A DNA stretch of 64,000 nucleotides. It comes from Henckelia pumila. Taxonomy: Eukaryota > Streptophyta > Magnoliopsida > Lamiales > Gesneriaceae. Below are positions 57,532-64,000 of this stretch, piece after piece; within the stretch, counting starts at the first letter, position 1; each line of letters starts with the position of its first letter. Both the position numbers and the translations under genes were made by a program. Under the pieces are notes generated by a model, which was not told where the DNA came from, did no database searches, and was given only the letters and a program-made list of their open reading frames with translations. Location of the stretch: positions 1,922,001 to 1,986,000 of the forward strand of contig NW_027331833.1 of NCBI RefSeq assembly GCF_033568475.1, read 5' to 3'.

Positions 57532-58740
57532 ATGGATTGGGGTAGATATTCGCCTGATTCTTCTTCGACCAAGAAAAATAAAGCACCCTTGGATGGTGGA
57601 ATCCACAATAATCTTCCTGAAGAAATTCTAGTGGAAATACTTGCCAAACTACCAGTCAAATCCCTCTTGAGATTCAGGTGCGTCTCCAGATCGTGGCTCG
57701 AATTGATTTCTAGCCAACACTTTATCAAAGCCCACCTCAATAGTTCGAGGCAGGACTTGAATTTATCTAATTACAAAATCATGTTATCCATCCGTGAGTT
57801 CCCCACTTATGACCTCAAATACTGTCCATTGAACTTCTTGTTGCATGAACCTTGGAGTACCGATGCATCTAGTATTGATTATCCGAAAAGTAGTAGTGTT
57901 TGTGTTGTGGGTTCCTGTAATGGTTTGATTTGCTTGGTTATAAATGAAAAAGATTTGTTCTTGTGGAACCCATCCACCAGACAATCCAGAAAATTGCCGC
58001 CCGCGAATTTCAATATGGGACGAGCTGGTTCCCCCAATGATCATTCCTTTGGTTTTCACGAGTCTGGTGATGACTACAAGGTTGTGAACATTCTCTCTGT
58101 TTTTGAAAAAAAGGGTCAATACAAGTTAATGGCTATGATTTACAGTTTGAAGAGTGATTCTTGGAAGAGAGTGGGTGATTTCAAGGGTTGTTTACTTAAG
58201 GATGATTTCAAGGGTCGTGTTATTGAGGATGATTCGGGCAAGTTTGCTAGTGGGAAACTTCATTGGTGCACCGCCCAAAGTAGATTTACTCATGAGGATG
58301 CTGCAGAGTGGGATATAATTATATCTCTTGATATTGAAAGTGAGGTGTTTGGGGTATTGGAGCAACCAAATTACATGAAGAAAGATAAGTGTGAATTGCT
58401 TCTGGGGGTGCTGGGAGAATGTATTTGTGTTCTTTGCGAGAACTATGAAAACAGTACCACAGACTTGTGGGTTTTGAAAGAGTATGGTGTCAAGGAGTCT
58501 TGGACTAAACTAGCTGTGATTCCTTCCACGGATCCTATTGATAGTTTGTGGCACTCGATGCCGATGTTCATACTACCAAATGGTGGAATTTTGTTCAGTA
58601 CCTATGGGAGGTATTTTGTGGTTTACAATCCCAAGGATCATTCTACCAAAATTTTTGACATAAATAATAGCAGGTATAGTGAGGCGAATATTTATGTCGA
58701 AAGTCTTATTTCACCCTTATTGCAAACATATATAAGATAA
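57532..58740 (+). CDS. F-box protein with FBA-type C-terminal domain (402 aa)
   Basis: A single-exon paralogue of the gene at 31082-32263. ATG 57532. The F-box is at about residues 23-70 (NLPEEILVEILAKLPVKSLL, RFRCVSRSWLELI). FBA segments include GSCNGLICLVINEKDLFLWN, STRQSRKLPP, FGFHESGDDYKVVNIL, SWKRVGDFKG, SGKFASGKLHW and LWVLKEYGVKESWTKLAV. It has a short internal duplication (DDFKG.../EDDSGK) absent from gene 1. Intact, so probably an SCF (Skp1-Cullin-F-box) adaptor; target unknown. Confidence 0.92.
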   Translation: MDWGRYSPDSSSTKKNKAPLDGGIHNNLPEEILVEILAKLPVKSLLRFRCVSRSWLELISSQHFIKAHLNSSRQDLNLSNYKIMLSIREFPTYDLKYCPLNFLLHEPWSTDASSIDYPKSSSVCVVGSCNGLICLVINEKDLFLWNPSTRQSRKLPPANFNMGRAGSPNDHSFGFHESGDDYKVVNILSVFEKKGQYKLMAMIYSLKSDSWKRVGDFKGCLLKDDFKGRVIEDDSGKFASGKLHWCTAQSRFTHEDAAEWDIIISLDIESEVFGVLEQPNYMKKDKCELLLGVLGECICVLCENYENSTTDLWVLKEYGVKESWTKLAVIPSTDPIDSLWHSMPMFILPNGGILFSTYGRYFVVYNPKDHSTKIFDINNSRYSEANIYVESLISPLLQTYIR

Positions 58741-59470
58741 TGGATAATCTTTATTCATGTATATTGGTGTGGTGTATTCGATATTGCAACCATTTATCGC
58801 GAGCCACCATAGATTAGATTTGAGTTCATTTTATTTGTCTATTTTATATAACTACTTGTATGTTCTATGGTGCATGGAATATATATATTGTTTGTTTTAT
58901 TTTATTTGGGCTCCAAACATGGATGATGACTCGATAGTTTTATATTTGAAGTAGTTCGAAATTTGCAATTGCAGTTACGTTTCTTTACTTCGAATGAAAC
59001 ACAAGCATAAGTTTGACGATTTAGAGGTTGAACTAATTAAAACAAGATCTTTTTTTCTCCATTCAAGAGCTTTCATTATTCAATCTTGGAATTGGGTTTC
59101 CGGATGACCATAAAAAAATCAGTGAAACGCCGCATCTTATCTCACTATAGGATAGTGCAATCAAATATGTGTCCCATAGAAAAGAATTTACATGAATAGT
59201 GATCACACCTATGACTAATGATATATTTAATATTTTATGTGTCTATATATGCGTATTTTTTGGGGAAAAATAATTTTTTTTATCAGCTAACTTGTCCAAT
59301 TTTACGTTTTTGTCCATTAAATTTTAAAAGTGTGGTTTTGACGTAGATTGGAGAACAAATTCGCGAGATTCTCCATCCCATCGTAAGTCCACAAAAAACA
59401 AAGTCACTCAAGCGCAATCACCGTCAATGGAGATACCCCCAATCTTTCCAAAAATTATAATATTACTTCC

Positions 59471-59799
59471 GTTTGAACATATACTTATAAAACATTTTTA
59501 GAAAAAATATTTTTTAAAAACTTTTTATAAAATATTTTAAAATTTGTTTTAAGAATAAATATTTTTTTGGACAACTATTCTATAAAAAGCATTTTAACAT
59601 TTCAAAAATAATATTGTTCATCTTTTCATTCAATAGTTTCATTCTAAAACATATGAAAACACCTCTAAATTATTCTTTAAAAACAATACTTGGAGAACAC
59701 GTTTTAAAAACAGTTTACAAAAATTTTATACAAACACACACTTTATGTTTTTTTCACTTATAAAACACTAAAAACGTTTTTAAAATACATGTCCAAACA
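59471..59799. mobile_element. Foldback MITE
   Basis: The left gtttgaacatatacttataaa and the right end in reverse complement (gtttggacatgtattttaaaa) are inverted. The interior is low-complexity. Confidence 0.45.
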
Positions 59800-60314
59800 A
59801 AACCCGATGAATATTCTTTATATATCCAAAGGATTTCTACATATGAGAGTTTCAATCAATAGAGAGGACAAGAGTGCAGAATATAAAAGAACTTGATCAA
59901 AGATTTTCTGAGGAATTTGAATTAGTCGATTGTTGCTTTTTCGTTATGCAATCATGCGTGTTGGAGACATCGAAAGATAACACTATGAAAAATTGTTGTT
60001 TGAAGATAATTTGTTTTGTTGCTATAGATTTTGGCACACAGATTTGCATTCTTTAGTTCGATTGTTGCTTCTTCGCTATGCTGTCATGCGTGTTTAATTA
60101 GAAAATTAGGGAAGGATTGGTACGTTGGAAATGAATAAAATAGAAATGAAATCATTTTTGAAATGGAATGAGATTGAGAATGGAATGGTGGTTATATTAT
60201 ATTTCAACAAGTGGTACCGATGAGAATGAAAAAGAAATGAAATGAAATTATTTTTAATAAAAAATCATATTTTAATTACATATATCAAAACATATAATAC
60301 TTATTCATGCGATG

Positions 60315-60362
<48 letters not shown>
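60315..60362. repeat. (ATT)n microsatellite
   Basis: About 15 units of ATT, uninterrupted. Confidence 0.95.
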
Positions 60363-60364
<2 letters not shown>

Positions 60365-60705
60365 ATTACCTATTATAAAATTATCATTATATAGTTTAAC
60401 TAATTTAAATTTATATTTTTATTATAATAATAATTATTTTATTATAATAATAAGATAAAATTATAATATTATTTTTTAATGTTTATAATAAATAAATAAT
60501 AATATTTATTATTTTAAAAATAATATTAAATAATAATAATATTTTTCATAATAAATAAATAATAATATATTTATTAATACTTTTATGAATAATAATAATA
60601 AATAAATAAATCATAATACTAATATATATACACACTAATTCACTAGAGTTTATATCGATCTAGGTTCATGTGGAGTGGTAAGCTTTTCTTGTAGTTTGCC
60701 AAATC

Positions 60706-60756
60706 TTCATGGATTTACTAATGCTGATTGGACTGGCAACCCTGATGGATTCGGGT
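60706..60756 (+). pseudogene. Possible copia RNase H relic
   Basis: One frame reads LHGFTNADWTGNPDG, which matches the copia RNase H signature (D-A-D-W-A-G). No neighbouring copia sequence supports it. Confidence 0.3.
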
Positions 60757-61158
60757 AGAGATTCTTCTTCAATCCATGATCGATTCAAGTTGCTCGCCGT
60801 ACCCGTAGGTCCATCTCTGTTCTCGAGAGCATAAGGTAGCTGATATTGCATCGCATGGCGTGAATTCTACTGTAGCTTCTTTTATTCTTTGATTACCTAA
60901 ATCATCTGCTTTATTTTAGTTTGCATTTGGGTTTTTTCTTTGTAAATTGCTCATATATTAAAGTACTGACTACTTCCACTGATGGAGTCTAGCTTAGCCT
61001 TATAAAAATTTTAGCTGTCATTCTTTATATTTATGACAACCTTTGATGTTTATTTTCTGGTGATTTTACTTCTTTGCTTTATCTTTCACTTGTAGTGTGA
61101 TGAATTAGTGTTTTTTCCTGAAGTTCTAAAATGCATGATAGTGTCTAGTCAAATATCA

Positions 61159-61440
61159 ATGGCTCATGGTACGTACTTCTGATGCTGAATCAACTCAGTG
61201 TACGCCTGGTCTCATAAAAGATCAAGTTAGATTGGTCAAATGGTAGGACTTAGATTGCTATGAGATTGCTCCAATAACCGATAGCGTGTCATCTGAGAAG
61301 GGGTTTTTGGTAGTCGTTCGGGTATGGGCACAGAAGCACGATGGGCTTGTATTAAGAGGATTAGATGGTCTGTCCGGTGCTGGAAAGACCGTATTTACTG
61401 AAAACGATGCTTAATTTTACTTCACTAATTTATTCTCCAT
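61159..61440 (+). pseudogene. TTM1/2-like (P-loop kinase plus CYTH) first coding exon, broken
   Basis: Plant TTM1 and TTM2 join a uridine-kinase-like P-loop domain to a CYTH/triphosphate tunnel domain. Here ATG 61159 is followed by a frame disturbance. Then come SDAESTQCTPGLIKDQVRLV, K, W, a stop, DLDCYEIAPITDSVS, EKGFLVVVRVWAQKHDG and a Walker A motif GLSGAGKTVFTE. A one-base insertion ends the frame at 61414; beyond it the next frame continues as MLNF. Compared with the family, several residues before AQK are deleted. The pseudogene lies about 100-140 bp left of copia-5. Confidence 0.65.
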
Positions 61441-62018
61441 GCTTTTGGACAATTTTCATACCTTCACATCTTGGATAGTATTTATAAGATTTTTTTTTTG
61501 AAACAGTATTTATAAGATTTTGATATTGTGGCACAAAGGCACGCCTCTTATTGACTATTAGACTTTGCTGCGGCAAGTGAGATTTAATGGGGTGAGGCCC
61601 ACATTAAATAAAACATTAAGAAAAAAAGGAATCCCACATCGGAAGATTATCGAAACTGAATGAGTTCATCTCCTATAAATAAAGCTCCCTTATTTCGATT
61701 ATTGTATCTCATTTCTCTCTTCTATATTAACATTAGAGAAGAAAATAAAGAGAGAAAAAAAAAGAGTTGTTTTTTTTTTCGGTGATCTTTTGTGTGAGTT
61801 AGAGAATTATTTTTTCGATAATACTCGGGGCTTGGGTGTGGTGAGATATAGTGTTTTGTATACACTTGTAATATTTCTCTGGTAATAAAAGATTTGCAGC
61901 AACTCCATGGACGTAGCCTATATTTGGTGAACCACGTAAATCTTTGGTGTTTTTGTTGATTATTTTATTTCGCAATTTCTATTATCGTCATGTTCGCTTC
62001 GGCATAATCCATAACAAC

Positions 62019-62030
62019 TGGCATCAGAGC
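62019..62030 (+). other. Copia-5 primer binding site
   Basis: TGGCATCAGAGC differs by one base from the standard tRNA-Met-type site. Confidence 0.8.
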
Positions 62031-62160
62031 AGTTACGGTGGTGTCCGGGAGCCTTGGTAAAAAATTTCTTAAAATTCTGAGTATGCTCTGTGGTTGCAGC
62101 TTTGTCTGATCTTCCACATCAGAAAAGTTTTTTTGAAATTTTATTAAGGCAAGAGAAGCG

Positions 62161-63273
62161 ATGGCCGGAAATGACGGATCTGGACCGGAAATCAATAAGT
62201 TCGACGGTACAGATTTCACGTTCTGGCGGTTACAGATTAAAGATTATCTGTATAGCAAGAAGTTGCATCAACCTCAATCCGGAGTAAAGCCAGAAAAGAT
62301 GGAGGATGATGAGTGGGAACTCCTTGACCGACAGGTGTTATGTGTAATACGATTGACCCTAACAAAGAACGTGACACACAACGTGGCGGAGGCAAAAATC
62401 ACAGAGGAGATGATGTTCATTTTGTCGGACATGTACGAGAAGCCATCAGCAAATAATAAAGTGTTCCTCATGAAAAAGTTATTAAACTTGAAGATGGAGG
62501 AAGGTGTTTCGGTGGCGGCACATATAAATAAATTCAACACGATTGTTTCACAGCTAACATTGGTTGAAATCAAATTTGATGATGAGATTCAAGCACTTAT
62601 TCTTTTGGCGTCTTTACCAAAGTTTGGGAGCCTATGCGGGCAACGTTTAGTAATTCTGCTGGCGAAGAAAAATTACAATTCAATGATGTCAGAGATCGAA
62701 TTCTTGGTGAAGAAGTTCACAGGATGGATTCGGGAGAAGCTACATCATCGAGATGTGCCCTTAATCTCGAGAATAGAGGCAGAGGCAGGAGCAGCGAAAA
62801 AGGTTCTAACCGATGGCGTGACAGATCCAAATCAAGAACTGGAAAAGACAAAAATACCTTTTGAAAAGAAATTGAAGTGCTGGAGTTGTGGTGAAACTGG
62901 TCACATGAAAAAGGACTGCCGATCACCCAAGAATAATGCAAATGCTGTTACTGAGGATGTACATGATGCCTTAGTACTATCCATAGAAAGCCCGGTTGAT
63001 TCTTGGGTTATGGATTCGGGAGCTTCATTTCATACCACCGGCGATCGTGAGGTATTCAGTAATTACATTGCTGGTAATTACGGAAAAGTTTTTCTAGCTG
63101 ATGGAAAACCTTTGGAGATTGTTGGTATGGGAGATGTCCGGTTGAAGATGTCAAATGGATCTGTCTGGAAAATCAATAAAGTCAGACATGTACCAAGACT
63201 AACGCGGAATCTGATCTCAGTGGGACAGCTCGATGACAAAGGCCATAATGTAACCTTCGGTGATGGTTCCTGA
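62161..63273 (+). CDS. Copia-5 gag and protease (370 codons open)
   Basis: ATG 62161 begins MAGNDGSGPEINKFDGTDFT. The zinc knuckle is CWSCGETGHMKKDC (62879-62920). The protease motif is WVMDSGASFHTTGDREVF (about 63004-63057). TGA 63271-63273 replaces the Trp of the usual FGDGSW. The layout equals copia-4, with which it also shares the leader. Confidence 0.85.
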   Translation: MAGNDGSGPEINKFDGTDFTFWRLQIKDYLYSKKLHQPQSGVKPEKMEDDEWELLDRQVLCVIRLTLTKNVTHNVAEAKITEEMMFILSDMYEKPSANNKVFLMKKLLNLKMEEGVSVAAHINKFNTIVSQLTLVEIKFDDEIQALILLASLPKFGSLCGQRLVILLAKKNYNSMMSEIEFLVKKFTGWIREKLHHRDVPLISRIEAEAGAAKKVLTDGVTDPNQELEKTKIPFEKKLKCWSCGETGHMKKDCRSPKNNANAVTEDVHDALVLSIESPVDSWVMDSGASFHTTGDREVFSNYIAGNYGKVFLADGKPLEIVGMGDVRLKMSNGSVWKINKVRHVPRLTRNLISVGQLDDKGHNVTFGDGS

Positions 63274-63387
63274 AAAGTGAGCAAAGGATCCATGATTATT
63301 TCTCGAGGAACAAAAACTGGAACCCTCTATATGACTTTCAGTTGCAGAGACATGTTAGCAGCTGTGGATGCTGGAGCTAACTCAAGT

Positions 63388-64000
63388 CTATGGCACTGTA
63401 GACTTTGACATATGAGTGAAAAGGGAATGAAGATGCTGATATCAAAAGGGAAGCTACTGGAGTTAAAAACTGTCGAACACAAACTGTGTGAAAGTTGTGT
63501 TCTTGGAAAATAGAAAAGGGTGAGCTTTTCGAAAGGTGGTAGAGAACCGAAAGCAGCAAAGTTGGAGTTGATTCATACTGATGTATGGGGACCATCTCCT
63601 GTGACATCCCTTGGAGGCTCAAGATACTACGTCACATTCATCGACGATTCGAGCAGAAAAGTTTGGGTTTATTTTCTGAAAAATAAATCTGATGTTTATG
63701 AAACCTTTAAAAGATGGAAATCCATGGTGGAGAATAAGACCAACTTGAAGGTGAAGTGTTTACGGTCTGATACGGAGGAAAATATGAAGATGTTGAGTTC
63801 AAAAAGTATTGTGCACAGAACGAGATCAAAATGGAGAAAACCATTCCTGGTACACCTCTACAGAATGGTGTGACTGAAAGAATGAACAGGACCCTGAATG
63901 AATGTGCCAGGAGCATGAGATTGCACGCTAGACTACCGAAATAATTCTGGGCTGATGCAGTTAACCCTGCAGTGTATTTGATCAACAGAGGGCCTTAGGT
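63388..64000 (+). pseudogene. Copia-5 integrase, partial
   Basis: LWHCRL, a TGA (63406-63408), then HMSEKGMKMLISKGKLLEL and CESCVLGK form the zinc-binding unit. TAG 63511-63513 replaces Gln. ELIHTDVWGPSPVTSLGG carries the first catalytic Asp. KVKCLRSDT is followed by a frameshift, and further sequence resembling NGVTERMNRTL runs to the window end in another frame. Confidence 0.8.

Larger units (their letters stand above)
58741..60700. other. AT-rich intergenic region
   Basis: No supportable gene. It contains a MITE (59471-59799), a decayed gaaatgaaat-rich repeat (60110-60260) and an (ATT)n run (60315-60362). Confidence 0.5.
61553..64000 (+). mobile_element. Copia-5: Ty1/copia retrotransposon, cut by the window edge
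   Basis: A primer site TGGCATCAGAGC (62019-62030) precedes gag. The 5' LTR is tentatively 61553-62010, with a TATAAATA box near 61673. The second LTR lies outside, so its start is a guess. Gag-protease and integrase follow on the plus strand. RT and beyond lie past 64000. Confidence 0.72.

Overview
The window is AT-rich nuclear DNA of a flowering plant. Supporting signs are intron-containing plant genes, FBA-type F-box genes, several Ty1/copia LTR retrotransposons with plant-type primer sites, hAT-like and Mutator-like elements, MITEs and a tRNA-derived SINE. An asterid such as Lamiales would fit the style of the retroelement accessory proteins, but that is a weak inference. Most of the 64 kb is transposon; ordinary host genes are few. 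Splice sites and alignments were read by eye.

Layout. 1-0.85 kb: first two exons of an importin-9-like gene on the minus strand, running off the left edge. 1.77-2.44 kb: hAT-like element. 3.04-24.5 kb: a nested block. A long foldback, Mutator-like element (3036-18899, 9-bp target duplication) was split near its centre by a 14.5-kb SIRE-like Ty1/copia element (copia-1, 3718-18183, minus). Copia-1 was itself hit by a 2.1-kb solo LTR (6441-8550). A second copia element (copia-2, 18917-24474, minus) landed a few bases beyond the foldback element. 27.1-29.5 kb: a hairpin MITE, a CGGTAT-rich hAT MITE, a 107-bp tandem duplication and a SINE. 31.1-32.3 kb: F-box gene 1. 33.3-39.0 kb: copia-3 (minus, decayed). 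40.9-43.5 kb: copia-4 (plus, lacks RT and RNase H). 43.8-44.8 kb: broken MOB1 exons and an LRR fragment. 46.4-55.7 kb: a Mutator-like unit with an Ulp1 (C48) protease gene whose five visible exons splice in one frame, a roughly 0.5-kb tandem repeat array, a GRF zinc-finger/membrane ORF and an MuDR-type transposase. 57.5-58.7 kb: F-box gene 2, a paralogue of gene 1. 61.2-61.4 kb: a broken TTM-like (P-loop plus CYTH) exon. 61.5-64 kb: copia-5 (plus), cut by the right edge.

The most unusual items are these. (1) Two antisense small ORFs, each behind its own TATA box, lie between pol and the 3' accessory ORF of copia-1 and look distantly related to each other. (2) Copia-2 has no tRNA-type primer site; the sequence at that position pairs over 28 nt (27 matches) with its own LTR, which suggests self-priming. 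(3) The Mutator-like unit combines Ulp1, GRF-membrane and transposase genes with a satellite array. Nearly all stops in the decayed ORFs are C:G to T:A changes, as expected for methylated repeats.
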